Of a stretch of 64,000 nucleotides of DNA, positions 56,192-64,000 are shown in pieces. Source of the DNA: Pleomorphomonas sp. PLEO. GTDB taxonomy: Bacteria > Pseudomonadota > Alphaproteobacteria > Rhizobiales > Pleomorphomonadaceae. Positions within the stretch are counted from its first letter, which is position 1. The number at the start of each line of letters is the position of its first letter. The stretch lies in assembly GCF_041320595.1 (NCBI RefSeq), contig NZ_CP166625.1, positions 1,313,501-1,377,500 on the forward strand. Reading direction: 5' to 3'. The notes under the pieces are model-generated. The model saw only the letters and a program-made list of their open reading frames with translations, was not told the origin of the DNA and did not search any database. Both the position numbers and the translations under genes were made by a program.

Positions 56192-57027
56192 GATGACGGT
56201 TCCGGTCGCCGCGTCCGTCCGCCAATCGCCAGGACCACCAGCACCAGGGCGGCGATCGCGGTGATCGCCGACAGCAGCATGCCCATGGTCAGGAAGCCGC
56301 CGGCCAGGAAGCCGACCTGTGGGTCGGGCTCGCGAACGGTTTCGACGAGGATGCGGGCGGCGGCATAGATCAGCCCGAAAATGCCGACGGCGAGGCCGGG
56401 TTTCCTAAGGATGCCGGTTTTCCAGATGAGCGGCGTCAGCACGGCGAAGATCAGCAGGCCCTCGAGGCCGGCTTCGTAGAGCTGGCTCGGATGGCGGGGC
56501 AGGCCGTCGGAATTGGGGAAGACGAAAGCCCAGGGCACGTCGGTAACGCGGCCGTAGAGTTCGCCGTTGACGAAATTGGCGAGGCGGCCGAGGAACAGGC
56601 CGACCGGAACGGCGGCCGCCGACAGGTCGAACACGGTGAGCACGTTAAGGCCGCGCCGGCGGGCAAACAGATATTGGGCGATGGCGGTGCCGATGAAGCC
56701 GCCGTGCACCGACATGCCGCCGTGCCAGATCTGCAGGATCTCCCAAGGGTTCTCGCTGTAGGCTTCAAAATTGTAGAACAGGATGTAGCCGACGCGGCCG
56801 CCCAGCACGACGCCCAGCGTCATCCAGACGAGAAGGTCGTCGATGTCGGTCGCCTTCGGTCGCTTGAGGCCGTTCCACAGCCGCTCGGTTTCCACCATGC
56901 GAATGATGTACCACCAGCCGAATATCAGGCCGGTGACATAGGCGAGCCCATACCAGCGGATGGAGACGGGGCCGAGTTCAACGAGGACGGGGCTGATCGG
57001 CGGGAAGGGCAGGGCGAAAAACGGCAT
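56188..57027 (-). CDS. lgt: Prolipoprotein diacylglyceryl transferase
   Basis: 279 residues from ATG at 57027 with AAGGA upstream. Seven hydrophobic helices; H-G-G-M-S-V-H-G-G-F and the signature G-R-L-A-N-F-V-N-G-E-L-Y-G-R contain the essential His and Arg. It adds diacylglycerol to the Cys of prolipoproteins, such as the lipoprotein encoded at 52.3-52.9 kb. A longer in-frame start upstream lacks conservation. Confidence 0.96.
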   Translation of the reverse strand: MPFFALPFPPISPVLVELGPVSIRWYGLAYVTGLIFGWWYIIRMVETERLWNGLKRPKATDIDDLLVWMTLGVVLGGRVGYILFYNFEAYSENPWEILQIWHGGMSVHGGFIGTAIAQYLFARRRGLNVLTVFDLSAAAVPVGLFLGRLANFVNGELYGRVTDVPWAFVFPNSDGLPRHPSQLYEAGLEGLLIFAVLTPLIWKTGILRKPGLAVGIFGLIYAAARILVETVREPDPQVGFLAGGFLTMGMLLSAITAIAALVLVVLAIGGRTRRPEPSS

Positions 57028-57301
57028 CGTGGTCCTTCTGTCGGGTGGCGGCTGAACCCCGTCGAGCGAAAATCCCGCGAGCGAGGATTGATGGGCGTTC
57101 AGTCCGTCGTCAAGCCTGATGAGGGCGTAACTTGGGCAATTGCCGGATAAACCGGCTTTGTTCATCGCCGGACCCAGGGTTGTCCTGCATTTTATTCGCG
57201 GTGATGGAGCCGCTACCGGCTCTGGCATCATCTTCCGCTTGAAGCGGAGCGGGGGAGAGGCCAAATAGAGGCTCTGACCCGCCATCCGGGAGACAACGAC
57301 C

Positions 57302-57589
57302 ATGACCACCGGCCCCCAGGGACGCATCTACGACGAATTCGCCAAGCTGATGAACGACGCTGCCGGTCTCGCCCAGTCGGCGAGCCGTGAAGTGTCCTCC
57401 GCCTTCCGCTCGCAGGGCGAGCGTTTTGCCTCAGAACTCGACCTCGTCCGCCGCGAGGATCTCGAGACGGTGAAGGAAATTGCCACGCGCGCGCTGGCCG
57501 AAGTGGAGCGGCTTTCCGCCCGCGTCGCCGAGCTTGAGGCACGGCTTTCCCACAGCGAGGCCGAGGTCGTGAACACAGAAGGCTCGTAA
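57302..57589 (+). CDS. ubiK: UbiK/YqiC (BMFP) family ubiquinone biosynthesis accessory factor
   Basis: 95 residues. D-E-F-A-K-L-M-N-D-A-A-G-L-A-Q near 11-25, then R-R-E-D-L-E-T-V-K-E-I near 48-59 and a C-terminal coiled coil (V-A-E-L-E-A-R-L) are the UbiK pattern. It assists ubiquinone synthesis under aerobic conditions through UbiJ-like complexes. It is divergent from lgt. Confidence 0.88.
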   Translation: MTTGPQGRIYDEFAKLMNDAAGLAQSASREVSSAFRSQGERFASELDLVRREDLETVKEIATRALAEVERLSARVAELEARLSHSEAEVVNTEGS

Positions 57590-57844
57590 GGGCTTCCGTT
57601 TTTGCGTCCTTCAGGCATATTCTGAAGTCAACGTGAGATTCGTGCGCCGACTGTCTTCGGTATGGGCGCATGTTGGGTTGCTGTATTCCGGGGCGGTTGC
57701 GACTGCTTCGGTGTTGTCGGTTGGCGGTTTGCCGCCACTGGCTAAAAGGTGTCGGCGTCGGCGCTTCCGCCATCAGGCGGGGCAAGGATGGTCGGCAACG
57801 GTATCGGCACACGCTGTTCCGCAGCGGCAACCCTGGAGGTCGAC

Positions 57845-58345
57845 ATGACCCTCATCGACGTGCATTCCGAGCGAACCGCCAATCCCGTGGACGAGATCGA
57901 ACTCCTCGCGGCGCAGAACGACTGGACGTTCGAGCGCTCCGACGATGACGAGATCGCCATTTCGATTGCTGGTGACGACACGGATTACAATGTTGCCGTC
58001 AGTTGGCTCTCCGAGATGGAGGCACTGCATGTCGCCTGTGCCTTCGACATCAAGGTGCCGACGGCCCGCAGGAACGAGGTGACGAAGCTCCTGGCGCTGG
58101 TCAACGAACAGCTTTGGATCGGTCATTTCGATATCTGGCAGGCCGAGGGCGTGGTGATGTACCGCAACACGCTGCTGCTGGCCGGCCAGGCCGAGGCGAC
58201 GTCCGAGCAGATGGAAGCGCTGATCGAAACGGCGGTCGACACCTGCGAACGGCATCGTCTCGCCTTCGATTTCGTGGTGCGTAGCGGCCGCAATGCCAAG
58301 GAAGCGCTCGATCTCGCGCTTTTGGAGACGGTTGGCGAGGCCTGA
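57845..58345 (+). CDS. YbjN domain protein
   Basis: 166 residues from ATG at 57845, with GGAGG upstream. The YbjN fold is suggested by W-T-F-E-R-S-D-D-D-E-I near 27-37, and H-F-D-I-W and V-V-M-Y-R-N-T-L-L-L in the middle. YbjN in E. coli acts as a multicopy stress/motility regulator, but the biochemical role is unknown. It ends at a strong terminator before uvrC. Confidence 0.88.
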   Translation: MTLIDVHSERTANPVDEIELLAAQNDWTFERSDDDEIAISIAGDDTDYNVAVSWLSEMEALHVACAFDIKVPTARRNEVTKLLALVNEQLWIGHFDIWQAEGVVMYRNTLLLAGQAEATSEQMEALIETAVDTCERHRLAFDFVVRSGRNAKEALDLALLETVGEA

Positions 58346-58367
58346 CCCTTTCCTCCATTCGACCAAC

Positions 58368-58406
58368 AAAGTCCCGGTAGAGTTCCTGCCGGGACTTTGC
58401 TTTTTG
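58368..58406 (+). terminator. Rho-independent terminator of ybjN
   Basis: AAAGTCCCGG (58368-58377) pairs with CCGGGACTTT (58389-58398), followed by GCTTTTTG. Confidence 0.85.
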
Positions 58407-58456
58407 ATGATACTGCCGCCATCGGCTGACGCAGCCGTCGCTGATATGATGCCGCC

Positions 58457-60484
58457 ATGATAGAGAGGCGCCCTTCCGCGAATCCCGTTGAGGCCATGAC
58501 CGACGATCCCGAGTTCATTTCCGATACCGACGCCGATGACGCGCCCCCTGCCGAGCTGGAAACATCCGAACTCGAGGCGGTGGAGGAAGAGGGCGGCGAG
58601 ATCGACCTGTCGACGGCGGAAACCCGGCGCGGCGTCGAGGTGGTGCAGGCGATGGTTCGCCTGTTGCCCAACAGTCCCGGCGTCTACCGCATGCTGTCGC
58701 CGACCGGCGACGTGCTCTACGTCGGCAAGGCCAAGAGCCTCAAGAAGCGGGTGACCAACTACACACGGCTCGGCCAACTGCCCACCCGCATCATCCGCAT
58801 GGTGCAGGCGACGGGGGCGATGGAATTCGTCGTCACCAAGACCGAGACGGAAGCGCTGCTGCTCGAGGCCAACCTGATCAAGCAGCTCAGGCCGCGCTTC
58901 AATGTGCTCCTGCGCGACGACAAGAGCTTTCCCTACATCCTGATCACCGGTGACCACGTGGCGCCGCAATTGGTCAAGCATCGCGGCGCCCGGTCGCGCA
59001 AGGGCAGCTTCTTCGGCCCGTTCGCCTCGGCCTCGGCGGTGACGGCGACCATCAACGCCATGCAGAAGGCCTTCCTCATCCGCACCTGCTCGGACGGTGA
59101 GTTCGAGACGCGGACGCGGCCTTGCATGCTCTACCAGATCAAGCGCTGCTCGGCACCCTGCACCGGCGAGATCGACGCCGCCGGCTATGCCGAGCTGGTG
59201 GGCGAGGCGCAGGCCTTCCTGTCCGGCAAGAGCCGGCAGATCAAGGAGCATCTGGCCATCGAGATGAACACCGCCGCCGAGGCGCTGGATTTCGAACGGG
59301 CGGCCATCTGTCGCGATCGCCTCGCCGCGCTGTCCCACGTGCAGAGCCGGCAGGGCATCAATCCGCAGGGCATCGAGGAAGCCGACGTGTTCGCCGTCCA
59401 TCAGGAGGGCGGGCAGACCTGCGTCGAGGTGTTCTTCTTCCGCACCGGCCAGAACTGGGGCAATCACGCCTTCTTCCCCAAGGCGGGCGTCGCCGAGGCC
59501 GGTGAGGCGCTGTCTTCGTTCATTGCCCAGTTCTACGACGACAAGCCATGTCCGTCATTGGTGCTGGTCAGCCATTCGTTCGAAGACATGGCGCTGATGA
59601 CCGAGGCGCTCAGCGAGAAGGCTGGCCGCCGCGTCGAAGTCCTGCGGCCGCAGCGCGGCGAGAAGAAAGACGTGGTCGAGCAGGCGGTGCAGAACGCCCG
59701 CGAAGCGCTGGCCCGCCGCATGGCCGATACCTCAAGCCAGTTGAAGCTCCTGGAGGGCGTCGGCCGGGTGTTCGGCCTTGCCGAGACGCCCAAGCGGATC
59801 GAGATCTACGACAACGCTCACATCATGGGTTCCAACCCGGTGGGCGGCATGGTCGTCGCCGGTCCCGGCGGTTTTGTGAAGAACCAATACCGCAAGTTCA
59901 ACATCCGCTCGACCGACATCACGCCCGGCGACGACTTCGGCATGATGCGCGAGGTGATGGAGCGGCGCTTCTCGCGCCTCGTCAAGGAGCACGGCAGCCG
60001 CGCCGAGGCGCCGCGCGATGAGGACGGCTTCGGGCCGTGGCCCGACCTGGTGCTGATCGACGGCGGCGCCGGCCAATTGTCGGCGGTGAAATCGATCATC
60101 GACGAACTGGGCATCACCGACGTGCCGCTGGTCGGTGTCGCAAAGGGGCCGGATCGCGACGCCGGCCGCGAACGCTTCTTCGTGCCCGGCCGCTCCGACT
60201 TCATGCTGCCGACCCGCGACCCGATCCTTTACTTCATCCAGCGGCTACGCGACGAGGCGCATCGCTTCGCCAACGGCAGCCATGCGACACGGCGCTCCAA
60301 GCAGATCTCCGAAGGCGGATTGCAGGAGATTCCCGGCGTTGGTCCGACGCGCAAGCGGGCGCTGCTCAACCACTTCGGCACGCTGAAGGAAATCGAGCGG
60401 GCGGCGCTCACCGATCTCGAGAAGGTGGCCGGCATTTCCGCCTCGACGGCCAAGGCCATCCACGACTTTTTCCGCAAGGGTTAG
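58457..60484 (+). CDS. uvrC: Excinuclease ABC subunit C
   Basis: 675 residues, with an alphaproteobacterial acidic N-terminal extension of about 60. GIY-YIG nuclease (S-P-G-V-Y-R near 73 and V-L-Y-V-G-K-A near 85), UVR domain ([10 protein letters not shown] near 280), RNase H-like domain and the C-terminal helix-hairpin-helix ([10 protein letters not shown] and [11 protein letters not shown]) are present. It cuts both sides of a lesion with UvrAB. An ATG at 58496 is a possible shorter start. Confidence 0.96.
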   Translation: MIERRPSANPVEAMTDDPEFISDTDADDAPPAELETSELEAVEEEGGEIDLSTAETRRGVEVVQAMVRLLPNSPGVYRMLSPTGDVLYVGKAKSLKKRVTNYTRLGQLPTRIIRMVQATGAMEFVVTKTETEALLLEANLIKQLRPRFNVLLRDDKSFPYILITGDHVAPQLVKHRGARSRKGSFFGPFASASAVTATINAMQKAFLIRTCSDGEFETRTRPCMLYQIKRCSAPCTGEIDAAGYAELVGEAQAFLSGKSRQIKEHLAIEMNTAAEALDFERAAICRDRLAALSHVQSRQGINPQGIEEADVFAVHQEGGQTCVEVFFFRTGQNWGNHAFFPKAGVAEAGEALSSFIAQFYDDKPCPSLVLVSHSFEDMALMTEALSEKAGRRVEVLRPQRGEKKDVVEQAVQNAREALARRMADTSSQLKLLEGVGRVFGLAETPKRIEIYDNAHIMGSNPVGGMVVAGPGGFVKNQYRKFNIRSTDITPGDDFGMMREVMERRFSRLVKEHGSRAEAPRDEDGFGPWPDLVLIDGGAGQLSAVKSIIDELGITDVPLVGVAKGPDRDAGRERFFVPGRSDFMLPTRDPILYFIQRLRDEAHRFANGSHATRRSKQISEGGLQEIPGVGPTRKRALLNHFGTLKEIERAALTDLEKVAGISASTAKAIHDFFRKG

Positions 60485-60508
60485 GAGGGCCGGCGAGGTC
60501 GGCGCCCC

Positions 60509-61186
60509 TCAGAGCAGGCTGGCGCCGACGTTGATGGCCAGTGCCATGATGGCGGTGTTGAAGAAGAAGGACAGCACCGAGTGGGCAAGAGCCACGCGGC
60601 GGATGCGCGGCGAGGCGATGGCGACATCGGCCGTCTGGGCGGCGACGCCGATGGTGAAGGAGAAATAGGCAAAGTCCCAGTAGCCGGGCTCGGCAAGGTG
60701 GTCGGGGAAGACGAGGCCGGGTTCGCTGCCTTCTCTGAGGTAATAGTCGTGGGCGTAGTGCTGGGTCATGATGGAATGCAGGAACAGCCAGCTGAGCATG
60801 ATGGTGACGGCGGCGGCGGCCGGGCGCCAAAGGTGGATGACGTTTTCCAGCCGCGCCTGATGCAACTCGGCGCCGATGGCAACGAGGCTCGATACCGTCG
60901 CAGCCACCAACAGGAGGATGATCGTCCATTCCCCCTCGTCGTGCAGGGCAGCGCGGCGGCGCAGCTGGTGGACATCCGAGCGCATCATCATCGTCCATGT
61001 GGTGGACAGATAGAGCAGGACGCCGGCGTCCCAGCCGGCCAGCACACGGGTTTGCCACCGGAAGCCCTCGGGAAACAACAGGCCGACGGCGACCCCGACG
61101 ACGATGCTGGTGATCAGGCGCGGCCGCACCCTGAGGGCGCGATATCCTCTGTGAAGGACGGAACGGCGTGACGTTGGGGTGGTCAT
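60509..61186 (-). CDS. DUF1345 family membrane protein
   Basis: 225 residues with about five hydrophobic helices and the DUF1345 marks W-D-A-G-V-L-L-Y-L near 52-60 and F-A-Y-F-S-F-T-I-G-V-A-A-Q-T-A-D near 170-185. The function is unknown; the family looks like a truncated ion channel. It is convergent with uvrC, with only 24 bp between, and divergent to doxX. Confidence 0.88.
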   Translation of the reverse strand: MTTPTSRRSVLHRGYRALRVRPRLITSIVVGVAVGLLFPEGFRWQTRVLAGWDAGVLLYLSTTWTMMMRSDVHQLRRRAALHDEGEWTIILLLVAATVSSLVAIGAELHQARLENVIHLWRPAAAAVTIMLSWLFLHSIMTQHYAHDYYLREGSEPGLVFPDHLAEPGYWDFAYFSFTIGVAAQTADVAIASPRIRRVALAHSVLSFFFNTAIMALAINVGASLL

Positions 61187-61287
61187 GAGGCCTCGCGTGT
61201 CGATCGGTCACCGCAGCTTTATCCGGCGCACGAGCAGAAGCAATCGCCTTCGTGGGGGGGCGGACTGGCGATTGTTGTCTATTCAAT

Positions 61288-61300
61288 GAACAGTCTGTTC
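61288..61300. promoter_or_regulatory. Palindrome upstream of doxX
   Basis: GAACAG-T-CTGTTC, about 105 bp before the doxX start. Its core AACAGTCTGTT is identical to that of the operator at 54572-54588. Confidence 0.45.
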
Positions 61301-61406
61301 TGGTAAAGGTGATATCGAATCTCATATTATTTGACCTGGATCACGGAGCCGATGGCAAGACCGGATCAGGCTGCGCTCAATTCTTCCGGATCAATGGAGA
61401 TCGATC

Positions 61407-61976
61407 ATGCCACTGCCGACCGATACCGACCGCGACCGCCTCATCATTCCGGCGCTTGGGCCGTTCTATGAAACAGTCGCCCAACCGCTGGCCTTCGTCG
61501 CCCTGCGTATCGCGGTGGGGTTGATGCTGGCCATCGAGGGTTGGCCCAAGATCATGGCGCCTCTGGCTCAGGTCGGGTTTGTCGAGGGCATTGGCTTTCA
61601 TCCCGGCTGGCTGTGGTCGCCGGTGCTGGCTGGCCTGCAGTTCTTCGGCGGCATCCTGATCGCCGTTGGTCTGTTCACCCGGCCGGCGGCGCTGGCTAAC
61701 GGCGTGATGCTGGCGATTACCTGGTGGTTCCATGTCGCCCATCCCTATGGCGACGCCTTCCTGACGGCCGCCGGCATCGACGCGCTGAACTCCGGGGCCG
61801 ACCTGTTCACGCCGGAGGCGAAGGCTCGCCTTGTCGGGGGCGGAGCGGCCTTCCTGGCGCAGGTGCAGGAGAAGGCGGAACTGGCCTCGATGTTCTGGAC
61901 CGGCGGCGTGTTCCTATTCGCAGCCTTCGGCGGCGGCTGGCTGTCGGTGGATCGTCGCCTGCGCAAAGTATTCTGA
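61407..61976 (+). CDS. DoxX family membrane protein
   Basis: 189 residues with four helices. L-R-I-A-V-G-L-M-L-A-I-E-G-W-P-K near 33-48 and L-Q-F-F-G-G-I-L-I-A-V-G-L-F-T-R near 76-91 are the DoxX signature. Members are small membrane oxidoreductase partners or redox-stress proteins; the activity is unknown. It is convergent with the TetR gene, with 10 bp between the stops. Confidence 0.88.
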   Translation: MPLPTDTDRDRLIIPALGPFYETVAQPLAFVALRIAVGLMLAIEGWPKIMAPLAQVGFVEGIGFHPGWLWSPVLAGLQFFGGILIAVGLFTRPAALANGVMLAITWWFHVAHPYGDAFLTAAGIDALNSGADLFTPEAKARLVGGGAAFLAQVQEKAELASMFWTGGVFLFAAFGGGWLSVDRRLRKVF

Positions 61977-61986
61977 GTCTGGAAGG

Positions 61987-62577
61987 TCAGCCGGGGCGGT
62001 GAGCGTGTTCTCCGCCCTGGGTTTGCTGGATAAGAAACTGGCGCATCTCAGCCCGTTCTTCGATTGATACCCCGGTCAGATCGGCCAGCCAGATGCCGTC
62101 CGCCGCAAGGCGGATGGTGGCGAGCGCCAGGCTGCCGTCGGTGGCGCGATGCCGCTCCTGACGGGTCTTGACCCAGTCCGACCAAAGGCCCCTCAGCTGC
62201 GGGTCGGTCAGCAGCGATATCGACAGCGCCGCCCAGACGGCGCCGTTTGTCTCCGGCTCCATGTCGAAGACGGAGTCCAGATAGGCCCGCGTGTAGGCGC
62301 CGCGCGGGTCGGGGTCGGCGGCGATCCGCGCATCGAGCTGGCGGTCGAGCGCTTCCAGAAGATCGGCGAAAACGGCGCTGATCAACGCCTGCTTGCTGGG
62401 AAAATGATGCAGAAGGCCGCCCTTGGTGACCCCGGCCGCCTCAGCCACCGCCTGCACCGTGACGGCGGCGAGGCCATGCTCGACGGCCAGCTTCGCCGCG
62501 TGGTCCAACAGGGCGCGGTGGACGAGTTCCGGCTGCTTTTTGCGCCGATAGCCAGTTTCCGGATAGCTGGCTTCCAT
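61987..62577 (-). CDS. TetR family regulator next to SMR efflux gene
   Basis: 196 residues. The HTH T-V-Q-A-V-A-E-A-A-G-V-T-K-G-G-L-L-H-H-F-P-S-K lies near 40-62. It begins one base after the SMR gene stop, so it is the second gene of an smr-tetR operon and probably a feedback repressor of it. Confidence 0.9.
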   Translation of the reverse strand: MEASYPETGYRRKKQPELVHRALLDHAAKLAVEHGLAAVTVQAVAEAAGVTKGGLLHHFPSKQALISAVFADLLEALDRQLDARIAADPDPRGAYTRAYLDSVFDMEPETNGAVWAALSISLLTDPQLRGLWSDWVKTRQERHRATDGSLALATIRLAADGIWLADLTGVSIEERAEMRQFLIQQTQGGEHAHRPG

Positions 62578-62578
62578 C

Positions 62579-62923
62579 TCAGTGAACCGTGCTGCGCGAC
62601 ATGGTGTTCAGCACGATGGCGCCCAGCACGATCAGGCTCATGCCGAACAGGGCCCAGGTGTCGAGCGCCTGGCGAAACACCAGGAAGCCGATGGCAGCGG
62701 TCAGTACGATGCCGACGCCGCTCCAGATCGCGTAGGCGATGGCAAGCGGAATGACCTTCAGGGCCTGCGACAGGAAGAAGAAGGCGGCGGCAAAGCAGAT
62801 GGCCATCCCCAGGGTGGGCAAGGCCTTGGAAAACTGCTCGCTCTTCTGAAGCAGGGACGATCCCGTGACCTCCGAGACGATGGCAAGCGCAAGAAAGCCG
62901 TAAGCGGCCAGAGACGGGTTCAT
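62579..62923 (-). CDS. Small multidrug resistance (SMR) family transporter
   Basis: 114 residues with four helices. E17 in A-I-V-S-E-V-T-G-S is the conserved membrane Glu that couples protons to cationic drugs or guanidinium. A-I-A-Y-A-I-W-S-G-V-G near 62-72 and L-I-V-L-G-A-I-V-L-N at the end are typical. It is a single-gene subfamily member, so it should be a homodimer. Co-transcribed with tetR. Confidence 0.92.
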   Translation of the reverse strand: MNPSLAAYGFLALAIVSEVTGSSLLQKSEQFSKALPTLGMAICFAAAFFFLSQALKVIPLAIAYAIWSGVGIVLTAAIGFLVFRQALDTWALFGMSLIVLGAIVLNTMSRSTVH

Positions 62924-62945
62924 AAGTGGCTCCTGAAATCGACAC

Positions 62946-62969
62946 GAAAGATACCGTATGGTCGGTTTC
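62946..62969. promoter_or_regulatory. Operator upstream of smr-tetR
   Basis: GAAA-N3-ACC-N4-GGT-N3-TTTC is a 24-bp imperfect palindrome 23 bp upstream of the SMR start, a good candidate for the TetR binding site. The remaining 270 bp before pgsA contain nothing else I recognise. Confidence 0.55.
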
Positions 62970-63238
62970 TTTTCAAGCGCAATGACGGGCTATTTATGGA
63001 TCCAACTGGTTCTGGCGATGACATCACGCCACGGTGACCACCGAACGTTCACCAAAAACGCGTCGCGATCTTTCGGATTCGCTTTGCCCGCTTTAAGTCT
63101 TTGTTGGTGGGCCTGCCGTTGGAGCAAACCCGCCGCGCAGTTGCGTGTCATGTTTTGTCGGAGTTTCGGCCCGCTCCGACCCTTGCCCTCACCGGGGCAT
63201 CGTGCAATGTCTTTGGTGGATCAACACATGTCGGCGCT

Positions 63239-63817
63239 ATGAAATTCGTCTGGTCCCTGCCCAACATCCTCACCTATCTCCGCATCGTCGCCGTTCCGGC
63301 GGTGGTCGCCGCCTTCTACATTGAGGGTGACGCCGGGCGCTGGCTGGCCTTCGGTCTGTTCGCCGCGGCGTCGATCACCGACTATTTCGACGGCTATCTG
63401 GCTCGCCTGTGGAAACAGCAGTCGACGCTCGGCCGCATGCTCGACCCGATCGCCGACAAGCTCCTGGTGTCGGTTTGCCTGTTGGTGCTCACCTATTACG
63501 GCACCGTCGGCGGCTTCTCGCTGTGGGCGGCGGTGATCATCCTGATGCGCGAGATCTTCGTCTCCGGCCTCAGGGAATTCCTGGCCGATCTCAAGGTCAG
63601 CGTGCCGGTCAGCCGGCTTGCCAAGTGGAAGACGACACTGCAGCTGATCGCCATCGGCATCCTGCTGCTCGGACCGACCGGCGACAAGCTGGTCGACGGC
63701 ATCACCGAACTGGGCCTTGCCATGCTGTGGACGGCGGCCATCGTCACGCTCTACACCGGCTATGATTACTTCCGCAGCGGCGTCGTCCATCTGATGGAGG
63801 CAGGCCATGAGCCGTGA
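63239..63817 (+). CDS. pgsA: CDP-diacylglycerol-glycerol-3-phosphate 3-phosphatidyltransferase
   Basis: 192 residues from ATG at 63239. The CDP-alcohol transferase motif is complete: D48-x2-D51-G-x2-A-R-x8-G-x3-D69-x3-D73. Four to six helices follow. It makes phosphatidylglycerol phosphate in the inner membrane. The start has a poor ribosome site, but the N-terminus M-K-F-V-W-S-L-P-N-I-L-T is as in relatives. moaD overlaps its end by 11 bp. Confidence 0.95.
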   Translation: MKFVWSLPNILTYLRIVAVPAVVAAFYIEGDAGRWLAFGLFAAASITDYFDGYLARLWKQQSTLGRMLDPIADKLLVSVCLLVLTYYGTVGGFSLWAAVIILMREIFVSGLREFLADLKVSVPVSRLAKWKTTLQLIAIGILLLGPTGDKLVDGITELGLAMLWTAAIVTLYTGYDYFRSGVVHLMEAGHEP

Positions 63818-64000
63818 GCCGGTGCTGATCCGCTATTTCGCCTGGGTGCGCGAGCGCATCGGTCTTTCCGAAGAGCGGCTGCTGCTGCCTGAGACCGTGA
63901 TAACGGCCGGTGATCTGGTGCGCTGGCTATCGGAGCGTGGCGAGGCCTATGCCTTTGCCTTCGAGACGCCCGGCACCATCCGCGTCGCCGTCGATCAGTT
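63807..64000 (+). CDS. moaD: Molybdopterin synthase sulfur carrier subunit MoaD, 5' part
   Basis: 64 codons to the window edge. I-R-Y-F-A-W-V-R-E-R-I-G (about 8-19) is the usual MoaD beginning of a ubiquitin-like fold, and T-I-R-V-A-V-D-Q near 58-65 fits the fourth strand. The C-terminal Gly-Gly lies beyond the edge. It overlaps pgsA and would be followed by moaE in related genomes. Confidence 0.88.
   Translation, partial: MSREPVLIRYFAWVRERIGLSEERLLLPETVITAGDLVRWLSERGEAYAFAFETPGTIRVAVDQ

Noticed and set aside
57773-59467. A 564-codon minus-strand open frame
   Set aside because: It is antisense to ybjN and uvrC, and it spans the strong terminator between them.

Overview
This is a 64 kb chromosomal stretch of a GC-rich alphaproteobacterium, almost certainly of the order Hyphomicrobiales (Rhizobiales). 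The evidence is the combination of the cell-cycle regulator CtrA, the phosphotransferase ChpT, EipA (DUF1134), a MucR/Ros zinc-finger regulator, DUF4164-zapA followed by 6S RNA, UbiK and NDUFAF7-type genes, and gene orders (gap-pgk, zapA-ssrS, ruvC-ruvA, lgt-methyltransferase-pgeF, pgsA-moaD) that I recall from that order. The exact genus cannot be fixed from sequence reading alone. I see no rRNA, tRNA, CRISPR, prophage or intact insertion sequence. Most of the window is core genome, with small insertions and intergenic repeats.

Layout. 1-5.3 kb, minus strand: a MotA/MotB-like envelope pair, an inositol-phosphatase family enzyme, an acetyltransferase, a Sel1-repeat protein and a ThiE-like protein. 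5.4-9.9 kb, minus: pgk, gap, tkt (glycolysis and pentose phosphate/Calvin steps). 10.2-18.9 kb, mainly plus: DUF4164, zapA, a small membrane protein, 6S RNA, 5-formyl-THF cyclo-ligase, a YmdB-like phosphodiesterase, YebC, a GFA protein, an old yellow enzyme, ruvC, ruvA and an SDR. 19-22.3 kb: an exported protein, a nitroreductase, DUF3563 and a MucR regulator. 22.5-29.1 kb, minus: chemotaxis operon cheA-cheW-cheY-cheB-cheR with chpT just upstream. 29.4-34.6 kb: a YHS protein, EipA, a coiled-coil membrane protein, a Zur-box-controlled metal ABC operon and a MarR regulator. 34.6-42.5 kb: a CNNM/CorC protein, a CitE-like protein, a lytic transglycosylase, a YqaA protein, DUF2336, an Hpt protein, NAD kinase, CutA and an AT-rich membrane ORF. 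42.8-45.7 kb: ctrA divergent from fliI-fliJ. 46.2-52.9 kb: ychF, pth (frameshifted as given), rplY/ctc, a secreted protein, a cellobiose-2-epimerase-like enzyme, prs and a lipoprotein. 53-58.3 kb: pgeF, TetR/VOC pair, NDUFAF7-type methyltransferase, lgt, ubiK, ybjN. 58.5-64 kb: uvrC, then an inserted block (DUF1345, DoxX, TetR, SMR efflux), then pgsA and the start of moaD.

How it hangs together. The strongest theme is motility and the cell cycle. ChpT, CtrA, the che operon and fliIJ lie within 17 kb, CtrA-like boxes sit upstream of cheA, a lytic transglycosylase gene and fliI, and six GANTC (CcrM) sites fall within 250 bp between ctrA and fliI.

The least explained items are: two intergenic repeat families with copies tens of kb apart (an 86-bp element in inverted orientation, and a MITE-like element that abuts stop codons); a small membrane ORF translationally coupled to a Zur-regulated transporter that has no binding-protein gene beside it; a 1-nt frameshift in pth; a possible AUU start; and a palindrome core shared by the VOC/TetR and DoxX promoters. 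I did not find a clearly new multi-gene system.
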